From: Endocalyx cinctus
Taxonomy: Eukaryota; Ascomycota; Sordariomycetes; Amphisphaeriales; Apiosporaceae
Assembly: GCA_001600455.1 (NCBI GenBank)
Contig: BCKC01000001.1
Coordinates: 124,001 to 188,000, forward strand
DNA: 64,000 bases
Reading direction: 5' to 3'
Made by a program: the position numbers and the translations under genes. Every line of letters starts with the position of its first letter. Positions within the stretch are counted from its first letter, which is position 1. Below, piece after piece: positions 24,354-34,051 of this stretch. The notes under the pieces are model-generated. The model was not told where the DNA came from, did not search any database, and saw nothing but the letters and a program-made list of their open reading frames with translations.

Positions 24354-25528
24354 ATGGGAACATTTGCAGGGTTCTTATATCGTCAATTAACCATCAAGCC
24401 AAAGCCTCTCGACAAGAATGTTCGGCTTGACGGGAAAACCGCTATCATAACCGGCGCCAACGTAGGACTCGGGCTCGAAGCCGCGAAAGAACTGGCTGCG
24501 CATGGACTCGCCCGGTTGATTCTCGCCGTACGAAGCATCAGCAAGGGTGAAGCTGCACGCGAGCAGATCCTAGCCCAAGCCCCCGCCGTCGAGGTACTTA
24601 TCTGGCAGCTCGACCATGAATCTTTCCAGAGCATCGATGAGTTTGGAAAGCGCGTCGCTACCCTAGACCGTCTCGATTTGGTCATTCTTAATGCTGGCGT
24701 TAAGAATCTGGATTACGTCCAATCTAAAACTGGTCATGAATCCCATGTTCAGGTATTCTCATTCTAGGACGCCGCCCCCCCCCCCCCTTTTTTTTTTTTT
24801 TTTTCCTCTCCTAAGCTTCATTCAGGTCAACCATCTAGGCACAGCCCTACTTTCGTTGTATATGCTCGGCCCACTCGATCGAACCGCTAAATCCACCGGA
24901 TCTCAAGGAAGGCTGACGATTGTGTCGTCGGAGAACCACTTCTGGGCCAAGTTTAAAGAACTCGAGGGAGCCAACGCGTTGAAAGAGCTCGACACGAACC
25001 GCCGCTGTTTCGAGGGCCGCGACAGGGCGAACATAGAGCGATACAGCACCAGCAAGCTGCTAAACGTGCTATGGATGGGCGAGCTGAGCGCCCGGACCGC
25101 GAGGCGTAAACTGCGCGTCTTGATCAATACCGTGAACCCGGGGTTTTGCGCCAGCTCGTTGCATAGGTCGGATCCCCAGGTGGAGAGCAAGGCGGTTCAG
25201 CTCATCGCCTGGACGGCGGCTCAGGGTGGCCATTGTTTGGTCGACGCTGCTACGCTTCACGCAGAGGACCACGGGGCTTATATTAGCGAGCAGACGGTGA
25301 AACCGTAAGTGTTATTTTATGCATTAAAGACAGCTATCGAATGTCAAGACTGACCACCACGTATTCAGACCGTCATCGTTTGTTCTCTCCCCGAAAGGCC
25401 AGGCGGCGCAGACCAAAATTTGGAATGAAACCGTTGCAGTATTCAAGGATGAAGCCCCCAACGTAGAAATTTTGGACATTTTGAATGGTTCATTAGGGTT
25501 GGCCGGATCTTCCACTGGGAAAAATTGA
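24354..25528 (+). CDS. Short-chain dehydrogenase/reductase
   Basis: Three exons, 24354-24752, 24826-25304 and 25369-25528, encode 345 residues. It is a classical Rossmann SDR: cofactor motif TGANVGLG near residue 35, VILNAGV (NNAG-type motif), VSSEN with the catalytic Ser, and YSTSK (YxxxK). VNPGF follows the active site. The substrate loop and C-terminus resemble fungal retinol-dehydrogenase/WW-oxidoreductase-like SDRs. Reaction: NAD(P)-dependent oxidation or reduction of an unknown alcohol or ketone. The first intron (24753-24825) holds an uninterrupted C13T17 run before its acceptor; the second intron is ordinary. Frame is retained at both joins, and the protein reads through to a normal stop. 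Confidence 0.92.
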
Positions 25529-25882
25529 AAAGTTTAATACTTTAAGTGTAAATTAGAGGCTTAATGATTATGACAACGTGGTTTGGACTAGACTATATAA
25601 TCGGTATGTTTTTCTTCTTCTTTAAATGGCGTCCAACCGACATCACTTGAGGAGAATCGGATCTGTTGTTTTGCTGTATAAAACATTTAACTTTATCTAT
25701 CTCTTATGACACCAATTATGGTTTACTTTGCACCTATCTAGAACATATCTTTATATGAGGCCACAGGTAATAAATACCACGAATCTCTCGTCGTATAATA
25801 TAGTTAATTGCCTTTAATTCTGAATCGTGTGTAATACGTTACTGATGTCGAGATAAAACATTACGAAGAAGTATCCAACATC
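25529..25882. other. Short intergenic spacer
   Basis: 354 AT-rich bases between the SDR stop and the permease relic. Nothing else is recognised. Confidence 0.5.
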
Positions 25883-26354
25883 ATGGCGAACGATCCAATG
25901 GAGAACAATGGAGATGACGACGAGGTTAGGCAGGATTCGCATTTCGATCGCGGAGACATGCAGAGATTAGGGAAGAAACAAGAGTTCAAGCGGAATTTCC
26001 ACCTTTGGTCGACTTTGGGCTTTGTCTCGGTGTATGTATTCTGTGTTCTCGTAAAAGAGAATGTTCTCGAAGGCGCTGATACAAGTTTTTGGTTAGATGT
26101 GTACGTGGGAGTTTGTATTAGTGTCACTGTGGTGGCTATCCTGATACAGGCTGTTATCAACGTCTATAATCCGGGATTCGAATCCACCAACCGGCAGCTC
26201 ACCGCCATCGTGTTAGCTATCAACTTCATAAACGATCGTATTCAATACCTGGGGATCACCTATACTACCTCGACTTGAAGTCGTGGACCTTATTCTACGT
26301 ACCGCTGGTTTCTTTGTCGTCGTCGTCCCACTATGGGTGCTGGCTGCTAGGTAG
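25883..26354 (+). pseudogene. Truncated amino-acid/choline-type permease (APC superfamily) relic
   Basis: An open frame of 131 residues begins with a typical permease N-terminus (DMQRLGKKQEFKRNFHLWS followed by TLGFVS). It then lacks the first several membrane helices and resumes at a mid-protein helix (VAILIQAVINVYNPGFEST). After the frame's stop at 26276, similarity continues in the +1 frame from about 26265 (LEVVDLILRTAGFFVVVVPL), ending at a stop at 26352. Full-length fungal GABA/choline permeases have roughly 500 residues and 12 helices. This copy keeps perhaps three helices, with one large internal deletion and one frameshift, so it cannot be a functional carrier. A short membrane protein might still be expressed. 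The family call rests on remembered N-terminal and loop signatures. Confidence 0.75.
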
Positions 26355-26543
26355 TACTATGTATGTTTTCCCAAATGCCAAGCTGCAAGTAAATCGGGTT
26401 AGCGTACTTGCTGCTTTTGCTTAGGCTCGGCTCAGTTAATTCTCAGTCAAGTACTTTGCACCGCTATCTCATCCGCAGTTGATCTATATTCTTCGTTACT
26501 ATTCTCATTAATAATTCTTTACTATAAACACCGGAAAGCTATA

Positions 26544-27596
26544 ATGAATATGACGAACGATATTACGGTCCACAGTTTGAATGCTGGCGACGGCGACGGC
26601 GCTGATATCATTTTCGATATTAATAAGCAAAGAGTCTCTGTTTCTATCTTTCCTAACCCGCCACATCTCCGACACGATCAACCGGATTACGAGGCGCAGT
26701 CTTTTGAAAATCGTCTTATAGATCGTCTCGGCCGTGCTACTACTACCGACGACGACGACGAATATGAAAAAATTATAGACGACGTATTAAGCATTATACT
26801 CGATGCTGGAAAAGTACTCTTTTCCGAAGTGGCGCCGCTTAAACGTCCCGTTCCCGAGTCTTGCAAACAAGATTTACACTCCTTTTTTTTCCCTTCGACG
26901 CTTACTTTTCGCCTTGAATTTACCGGGGGGGAAGCCAATATGATAACCGTAGACCCTAATGAATCTTATACTTGCCTCGAAACACCTATAAATTACGAGG
27001 TCGACGATAATTTCGATATCGATAAAGACCTTCCTCAATACTCTTCACAAGATATCCTTATTACCGAAGTATTTATGCAAGGTATGAGGTCATTAGTTAG
27101 CCGCGTCGAGGTCGACGGTCAACAGATGCTCTGTAAAGCTCGGGGCATAGGTTTACTCGATCCGAACTTGGAACAAGAATTGGCACGTATGCAGGATATA
27201 AGAAAAGCTTCGTCGGATTACACTTTTATACGTGTCCCTCGACTCTTGGGTTACGTGAAACATGCCGAAAAGGGATGTATTATTGGATTACTTCGTGAAT
27301 GGGTACAGGGGCAATGTTTAAGCGATATCAACGTGTCTGTTACGTTACCAAGTAAAAAACAGAAATGGGTATCACAAATACGCGAGACGGTCGATCAATT
27401 ACATGAGATTGGTATAATCTGGGGCGATGTTAAGTCTAGTAATGTGATTATAGATGAGATGGATAATGCTTGGCTCATTGATTTCGGAGGTGGTTTTACG
27501 GAGGGATGGGTGAGTAAAGAATTAGCCGATACGGTAGAAGGGGACGAGGAGGGTGTCAAAAAGATATTTGAGTACTTAAGCTGTTTTTCAGTGTAA
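26544..27596 (+). CDS. Orphan protein-kinase-like protein
   Basis: An intronless gene of 350 residues. The first 150 residues are acidic and not recognised. The C-terminal half is a kinase-like fold: a lysine in the QMLCKARGIG strand (VAIK equivalent), a glutamate in LEQELARMQ (helix C), a hinge LREWVQGQCL, catalytic-loop-like IIWGDVKSSNVIID (HRD replaced, but Asp and Asn kept), and LIDFGGGF (DFG kept). It stops soon after the activation segment, so the usual C-lobe is short. Such short fungal kinase-like proteins are common, rapidly duplicating and of unknown role; catalysis is possible but unproven. Codon use is noticeably more AT-rich than in the neighbouring genes. Confidence 0.8.
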   Translation: MNMTNDITVHSLNAGDGDGADIIFDINKQRVSVSIFPNPPHLRHDQPDYEAQSFENRLIDRLGRATTTDDDDEYEKIIDDVLSIILDAGKVLFSEVAPLKRPVPESCKQDLHSFFFPSTLTFRLEFTGGEANMITVDPNESYTCLETPINYEVDDNFDIDKDLPQYSSQDILITEVFMQGMRSLVSRVEVDGQQMLCKARGIGLLDPNLEQELARMQDIRKASSDYTFIRVPRLLGYVKHAEKGCIIGLLREWVQGQCLSDINVSVTLPSKKQKWVSQIRETVDQLHEIGIIWGDVKSSNVIIDEMDNAWLIDFGGGFTEGWVSKELADTVEGDEEGVKKIFEYLSCFSV

Positions 27597-28614
27597 ATAC
27601 ACTACCGTAATACGGTATCTTGCTTTGGCCCCGCGATATCTAACGCAGAGTAACAGAGTATCTGACCGACGATTTCATAATAGAAATATCTAAATCCTAT
27701 CATATCTAGTTTTAACAACGATGATAAGCATAAATCCTTCAATATCCATGGATATAAACTTGAATATATCTGGTGATTATGAGAATTGGGGGGGATCGAA
27801 AGTACGCTGATACACTAAGGGTTTAGTGGCGTTTAGGTGTTCACGATAGCCTACGGGATGGCCATTCAGCCCTTCGGCCCCTCGGCTCCCCCTACACTTA
27901 GTAGAGCATTTAAGCTTTCAGGGGAAACGGTACCCTAAATAAAGAGAGGTTGATACTTAAATCCGAGTGGTTACTTTACTGAAAAATGCTGAACCAATTA
28001 AATTCCATTGAAACTTGACCCACTCCGTTGTTTGGTATTCGATTCTTTATCATCCAACCATTTCATCCGAGATCTACAGTCATGGATCAACATACTCTAC
28101 TTGATTCCACATTATTTCTCAATCTTTTGTCTATCATTTTTTGAGTAGGAACAAGTAAAAATCAATACCTGATCTCTGGTCAATAGTGGTTCCATTGTTT
28201 TGTTTTTCTCGTCCAGTCCTTTTCACGAGTCTTCCATCGCCGATTCTTTATGAAACGCCCCACAAGTCATGTCCAAATTCCATCACTTCCAGGCTGCTTC
28301 TTTCAGCCAATTTTGTTTCTTTACCTTACTCTGCCTTGTGTTGGCATCTTTGTGACGAGATATAATGTCTTTCACTGAAATGAGTAATTCCTTATTCTTT
28401 CATAATATAGCCTTGGTGGACGTAGGTATAAATGACCATGGCCGAACCTCGATTAAACCATCTTTTTTTTTCTTTACTTTTCTAAACATAACTTCTAAAG
28501 CCATTACAACAGCAACTTCATTCATTCTTATTTTTAATATTATCTAAGAGTCCGGTACTCGATTTATCTTATACTTCTAACGAACCAAGACAATCACTTC
28601 AACCTACACATACC
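27597..28614. other. Intergenic, promoter side of the LPMO gene
   Basis: 1 kb without a gene. It includes short C/G-rich words (CCCTTCGGCCCCTCGG near 27870) and, from 28350, a T-rich leader. No firm regulatory site can be assigned. Confidence 0.5.
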
Positions 28615-29808
28615 ATGTATACCAAGACCTTCTCCGCAGCCCTGGTGGCTTCTGTCTTTACCGCCGTATCTGATGGACATATGATTATGGCTACCCCGGC
28701 TCCCTTCGGTGGTTCCGGCCTAGAAAATTCCCCTTTATCTTCTTCCGGCTCAAACTACCCCTGCCAAGTAAAAGGAGACGCCGCCACCTTCTACAAGCGA
28801 GACGGCCTCACCACCAACATGGCTATCGGCGAGTCCCAAACCTTATCTTTTAAAGGTTCCGCGGTACACGGCGGCGGTAGCTGTCAGCTAGCTCTTACTA
28901 AAGACCTTGAGCCTTCCGCCTCGTCGTCGTGGCAAGTTATCATGTCCATGGAGGGGGGGTGTCCGAGTAAGACCGGTTCCGGTCCGGATACGTACGACTT
29001 CAAAATTCCCGACGGTATCGAACCCGGCCAATACGTCTTCGGATGGACGTGGATCTCGAAACTCGCCGGCCAGCCCGAATACTACATGAATTGCGCACCC
29101 GTAGACGTTACCGGCGCTTCAAAACGGTCCGTGGAAGACGAGCCATCTTTCAACGAAACTATGAACCTTTTTGCTCGCGACGACGCCTTTCCGGAGCTAT
29201 TTGTAGCGAACTTGCAATCGATCAACGATTGTAAGACTACCCCTTCGACCGATCCCGAGTTCCCCAACCCCGGATCCAACCTCGTTAAGCCGGGATCGAA
29301 CAACGCGTTTGCCAAGGTTTCCGGTACCAACTGCGTTCCGAAGGGCGCTACCGAAGTCAGCAACCCCGGAAGCGGCGATTCCGGCTCGGCCTCCAGCTCC
29401 GGCTCGGCTTCTTCGCCTTCCAGCGCCGCGCCCGACCAACCGTCCTCGTCGGGTTTCGTTACCAGCGTGGTGACGAGCGCCGTCGCCACCTCCACCGGCG
29501 AGTCGGTGCCCGAGCCGACGCCCATCATGCCCAGCTCCAGCGCCGCGGCCCCGTCCTCGAGCGGGACCCCGTCCACCGGCAGCGGCGGCTCGACCGCGGG
29601 CGGGCTCTCGGGCGCTTGCACCGAAGAGGGCATGTTCAACTGCGTGGGCGGCTCCAGCTACCAGCAGTGCGCGTCCGGTACCTGGACCGCCATGATGGCC
29701 ATGCCCGCCACTACCAAGTGCCAGGAGGGTCAGACCACCACTCTTTGGGCCCGCTCCGAGGCCGATATTAACCGCTCTTTCCGCGCTCGCCGTGCTGCGA
29801 TCTACTAG
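28615..29808 (+). CDS. Secreted AA11-type lytic polysaccharide monooxygenase with C-terminal chitin-binding-like module
   Basis: An intronless gene of 397 residues. The signal peptide (residues 1-21) ends at Gly21, leaving His22 (HMIMATPAPFGG) as the new N-terminus, the first ligand of the copper histidine brace. The second His is in GSAVHGGGSCQ and the axial Tyr in YYMNCAPV, as in AA11. Further on, FVANLQSINDCKT resembles the conserved post-catalytic segment. A long Ser/Pro/Thr-rich linker (about 245-330) leads to a cysteine module (GACTEEGMFNCVGGSSYQQC, from about residue 333) like the X278 module found on fungal chitin-active enzymes. AA11 enzymes oxidatively cleave chitin in the presence of a reductant. 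The mature protein is secreted, and the linker is probably O-glycosylated. The final 20 residues are Arg-rich. Confidence 0.9.
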   Translation: MYTKTFSAALVASVFTAVSDGHMIMATPAPFGGSGLENSPLSSSGSNYPCQVKGDAATFYKRDGLTTNMAIGESQTLSFKGSAVHGGGSCQLALTKDLEPSASSSWQVIMSMEGGCPSKTGSGPDTYDFKIPDGIEPGQYVFGWTWISKLAGQPEYYMNCAPVDVTGASKRSVEDEPSFNETMNLFARDDAFPELFVANLQSINDCKTTPSTDPEFPNPGSNLVKPGSNNAFAKVSGTNCVPKGATEVSNPGSGDSGSASSSGSASSPSSAAPDQPSSSGFVTSVVTSAVATSTGESVPEPTPIMPSSSAAAPSSSGTPSTGSGGSTAGGLSGACTEEGMFNCVGGSSYQQCASGTWTAMMAMPATTKCQEGQTTTLWARSEADINRSFRARRAAIY

Positions 29809-31099
29809 ATGGTTAAAAAACTCGAGTAGTTGATGTTGATGTTGATATTGATACGATGGCCGCGGTGGATGTATATAGGAAACATCTGGCTGGTATCTAG
29901 ATGTGATTTTACTTTTTAAAAGACTGTTTAGCTTTTCTGTATATAATTCTCATAAAATAAATTTCATTGTACATATAATTACTTGGTATATTTCTCGCTA
30001 GTGATCTTTTCTCTGCTTGTGCTGATTAGGATGGGTCTAGCTGCGTTACATAATAACATGATGGCATACGCCCTTTTCGTTGGCTCGTTGATAGGTCTCT
30101 ATATATGGATAGCGGTATCCAGACCCTCGGGCTGCCAACGTCGTATTGGATGAATAGCCGGGTGTCAAGCTGCGGCGGGGGAAGTTATGTCGCGGATGTA
30201 ACCGCGCCATAGTCCGTACCAAGTACCCGAGGGGCCAAAGACATTCGAAGAAAGCACGCGAAGTATTCGTAGCATTCGTTCCTTTTCCGAGGAGCCACAA
30301 TCAGGTTCATGCTGCTGGGTGTTTCCTTTCGCTTTGGGCGAGCGGTACTCCATCTGAGGAATCGAAATCAGAGTGAGTGGTCGACATAGATCCGGGAAAA
30401 TGGGTCGCTTATACTGAAATGTTTCGGAGTTGAGTCTGCTTAATATATATCTTCACGAGATTTATGTTTATCATGAAATCTGTCATGGTTTTGAGTCTTA
30501 AGTATACGTGAGACGTCAAGCTTTACATATATATACGGTATACCGAAGTATTTAAAAATAGTATAAGCTAATGTACACTAATAATGGATATGCCCACTAC
30601 AAGTATGCAGAATCACATGTATCTAATCGCTAAAATAGCCGATATCTATGGATCTATGCTTAAGCTCCCGGGGTTATGCGGGTTCCTCGGGGCCCATGAA
30701 ACCCCTGAACTTCCTTAAGAAGCTTGTTGAGATCCACTAAAGATTATCAAATCCTTTCCAACTTCACGACACGACTCGTGTCACATTATTCTCCTACCGT
30801 AACGCAGCCTCTCTTTTTTCTTAATATATATACATAAACGCCTAGCACCTTAAAAAGATATATTTTAGAATATCTCGTCAGTCATTTTCTCAATTTCAAT
30901 TAGGTCAATCAGCTATACTACTTTTGACCGATTCGAAATACAAGTACCCTCTTTAGTAAAGTGCATCTTCATAAGATGCATACGACTCTCATTCTTTAAA
31001 TACGCTGCACAACACTCTTGCGATATCACACGTTGCGCAATTACTTCACTCTCTCGGCTATTTTCAGATATAACCTCTGCTACATTTTCATCATAATAA
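29809..31099. other. Gene-free stretch between LPMO and sphingoid-base kinase
   Basis: No supported gene. Short minus-strand frames at 30046-30353 lack any recognised domain and sit in two different overlapping frames. T/A-rich, with a GC island near 30660-30700. Confidence 0.5.
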
Positions 31100-32803
31100 A
31101 TGGAGGCCCCTACGCTCCCTTCAGAGCCGCCGAAGTCGGCCGGATTCCTCGCACTGGATGCGAAGACCACGTTCAACATAGAAGGCGACAATTTAATAGT
31201 TCAAGGTGATTATAGTCTTCTAATTACTACTATAATGAAAAAAAAAAAAAAAAAAAAAAAAAAAAACAGAAATTGAATTGAAACTCACCATTTGAAATCT
31301 TGCTTCATTTAGACACGTCCAAAGCGACTCGCCAACGAAACGCGATCTGCGGAATCAAAACCTCCCGCTCTAGTTCCAAGCGCACCATCCCCTTATACAA
31401 CGTCCTCTGGGCTCGGATCGAAGATAGGGAAAAGGAGTCGACGGGTAAGCAAAAGGTGCTGATCATCAGTTACGCCGCGCAAATTTCGAAAAACCAAGTC
31501 GTTCCTCGCGAGCTCGTATACGACGTGGCCGTCGACGGCGCCGCGACCGACGTCGGCGCCTGGATCGACCACCTCCTATCCCTCGCGTACGGGGACGCGA
31601 AGCCGCGCAAGCGCGCTAAGGTCCTAGTAAACCCGCACGCGGGCCCGGGCGGGGCCGTCAAGATCGTGGACCGCTGGGTGCGGCCGATCTTCGAGGCGGC
31701 GCGCATGCCGCTGGACGTGACGCAGACGACCTTCTCGGGCGAGGCGATCGCCATATGCGAGAAGCTCGACGCCGACGCGTACGACGTCGTGGTGCCGTGC
31801 TCGGGCGACGGCCTGCCGCACGAGGTCTTCAACGGGCTCGGCAGGCGGCCGGACGCGCGCGCGACTTTACGGAAGCTCGCCGTCGCGCACATTCCGTGCG
31901 GCAGCGGGAACGCGATGAGCATCAACCTCAACGGCACGCACCGGCCGAGCCTGGCCGCGCTCGCCATCGTCAAGGGCGTCGCGACCCCGGTCGACCTCAT
32001 GAGCATCACCCAGGGGCCCCGACGGACGCTCAGCTTCCTCAGCCAGTCGGTCGGGATCATCGCCGAGTGCGATCTCGGCACCGAAAACATGCGCTGGCTC
32101 GGCCCCGCCCGCTTCGACGTCGGCGTCGTCATGCGCATCTTCAGCAAGAAGGTTTATCCCTGCGACATCTCGATGAAGGTCGAGATCCAGGACAAGGCCG
32201 ACGTCAAGGCGCACTATAAGCGGGACCGGGAGGCCGAGGATTTCGACCGGAGGAAGGAGGGCCCGGCGGCGACGTCGGACGACGCGGGCGAGGGGTTACC
32301 GCCGCTGAGGTTCGGCACCGTGAACGACGAGTTGCCCGCCGATTGGGAGACGAGCTCGTACGATAAGCTGGGAAGCTTTTATTGTGGCAATGTGAGTGCG
32401 CTCTGTTGTTTTCCTTCCACATCCCCACAACTGACCTATCTTTTTTTTTTTTTTTTAGATGGCCTACATGGCACCAGACGCAAATTTCTTTACGGCCGCG
32501 TGCGCAAACGACGGTTTGATGGACGTCGTGATCAATAACGGCGACATACCCGCCACCAAGTACGTCGATCTCATGACGTCGGTCGAGAACGGTCGTTTCT
32601 TTGACAACCCTCTCGTATCGTACAAAAAGGTGGTTGCGTACCGTTATACGCCGCGAGACCAGCCAGACGGCTACATCAGCATCGACGGCGAACGCATCCC
32701 GTTCGAGCCCTTCCAAGTCGAGGTACACCAGGGTCTCGGTACCGTATTGTCCAAGACCGGGCGATACGAAGCGGCCGGTCCCTCCGGCTGGCAGAAGGCG
32801 TAA
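31100..32803 (+). CDS. Sphingoid long-chain base kinase (LCB4/sphingosine kinase-like)
   Basis: Three exons, 31100-31205, 31313-32391 and 32459-32803, encode 509 residues. The diacylglycerol-kinase catalytic domain is clear: KVLVNPHAGPGGA near residue 138, CSGDGLPHEVFNGLGRR near 198 (the SGDG nucleotide motif), and IPCGSGNAMSINLNGTH near 229. The C-terminal part (AACANDGLMDVVINNGDI and YISIDGERIPFEPFQVE) is the family's lipid-binding half. It should phosphorylate sphingosine or phytosphingosine with ATP, feeding sphingolipid breakdown and stress signalling. Exon 2 is extremely GC-rich compared with the AT-rich flanks, and intron 1 holds an A29 run (31238-31266) just before the acceptor region. 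It is arranged tail to tail with the RRP1 gene, 362 bases apart. Confidence 0.93.
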
Positions 32804-33165
32804 TAATGAAGCAAACTATTCAATGCTTGCGATGGATATGTTTGAGCGAAGCTTATTAAATCACATTTACTGTATCTCGCAATGTTTTAGACTTTGTCAG
32901 TTGATTTGTACTAGTAAAAGCGGAGTTACGTGATACCCTTAGAGAGAAAAGTCGAGAGACCTCCGCCTAGGAGAGAGAGAAAGAGAGGAACAGGGTAGCG
33001 GGTGCATCCTGCACGCATCTAGATATTGTTTTATATGCACGAAAATAATTAATTACAGTTCTTTTTTTCCCTTTTCTTTCATATCAATTCTATTGTCATG
33101 TCATGGATATTTATCTCTTCAAACGCCTAAACGCCGATAAACCAGGGGAGAAGAAAAAAAAGGAA
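32804..33165. other. Spacer between convergent genes (shared 3' region)
   Basis: 362 bases with a GA-rich run (about 32940-32990) and a T-rich stretch. It likely holds both 3' ends. No gene. Confidence 0.5.
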
Positions 33166-34051
33166 TCAGTCATCGAAACCGCCCCAGTCGTCCTTGTTAT
33201 CCGATGCATCGTCATCTTCGTCGTTGGATTCCGGACTAGCGTTCCAAGGTAACCTCTCGTCCTCCAAGGACTCCTTAGCTCTAGCACGCACCGGTTTGCA
33301 CGTCGATTTGGTCTGAGCCTGGACGAGCTGCCGTATCCTCGTCAAGAAATCGTCCTCCTTCTGCTCCGCGCCTTCCAGCATGCCCAGCTTCTCGGCCTCG
33401 TCGACCCATATATCTATCACGTGTAAGCGCAAGCCGACGGGGACCTTGGAGAGATCGCCGGTCTGCTCGAACGGCCACGAAGTGCACATGTCCACCCAGG
33501 CATCCCGCCTCGTAGGCAGGGCCCTCTTCTTGCCGCCTTTCGACGCCTTCCTGCCGTCGCGAATCGCCCAGGCCAAGCTCGCGCCGAAGACTCGTCGGAC
33601 CAGCAGGAGGAACTTCTCCATGCGCAGCACGTCGATGTTGGTCCACTCGCGCGCCATGATGGCCCAGAAGCCCTCGAGCCAAGGGATCACGGCGTCCTCG
33701 GGCAGGACGTCCATCAGGGCGGCGAGGTCGACGCATAGGTTCTGCTGCGGGACGGGCCGGTCGCACATCCATAAGCTGTAGAACAGGCCTTTCCAGAGCT
33801 TGAGGTTGTCTAGCGGCGTGAGCTTTCGCGAGGTGGCGGAGGCGGAGAGGAAGGTCCGTAGGCTTTCGAGGGCGGAGGTACGGGTTTTACGATCTGAATA
33901 TGTGACAAAGGTTATGTAAGTCTAGTATTTATTTATTTTTATTTTTTTTGAGATATTCTACGCGAGAAGCTATATAAGCCTGACACTTACCACTCGATGC
34001 CAAATTTTTGATAAATGGCATATTTGCGCTACTACCATCGTTGGTCGTCAT
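33166..34051 (-). CDS. rrp1: Rrp1/Nop52-family ribosomal RNA processing protein
   Basis: Two exons, 34051-33991 and 33893-33166, encode 262 residues. The N-terminus MTTNDGSSANMPFIKNLASS joins DRKTRTSALESLRTFLSAS across the intron, then LWKGLFYSLWMCDRPVPQQ, the hallmark of the Nop52/RRP1 family, a nucleolar protein needed for large-subunit rRNA maturation. The helical-repeat domain fills residues 10-205 and ends with GLRLHVIDIWVDE. The tail is acidic and disordered (SPESNDEDDDASDNKDDWGGF). Length matches fungal homologues. A basic KASKGGKKRALPTRR stretch near residue 135 is a candidate nuclear or nucleolar signal. Confidence 0.92.

Noticed and set aside
15981..25528. Secondary-metabolite gene cluster built from the monooxygenase, acyltransferase and SDR genes
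   Set aside because: No polyketide synthase, NRPS, terpene synthase, transporter or pathway regulator is present, and unrelated genes with their own spacers lie between them.
31755..32219. Additional open frames on both strands inside the sphingoid-base kinase exon 2
   Set aside because: They are long only because the exon is GC-rich and thus poor in stop codons; the annotated frame carries all kinase motifs.
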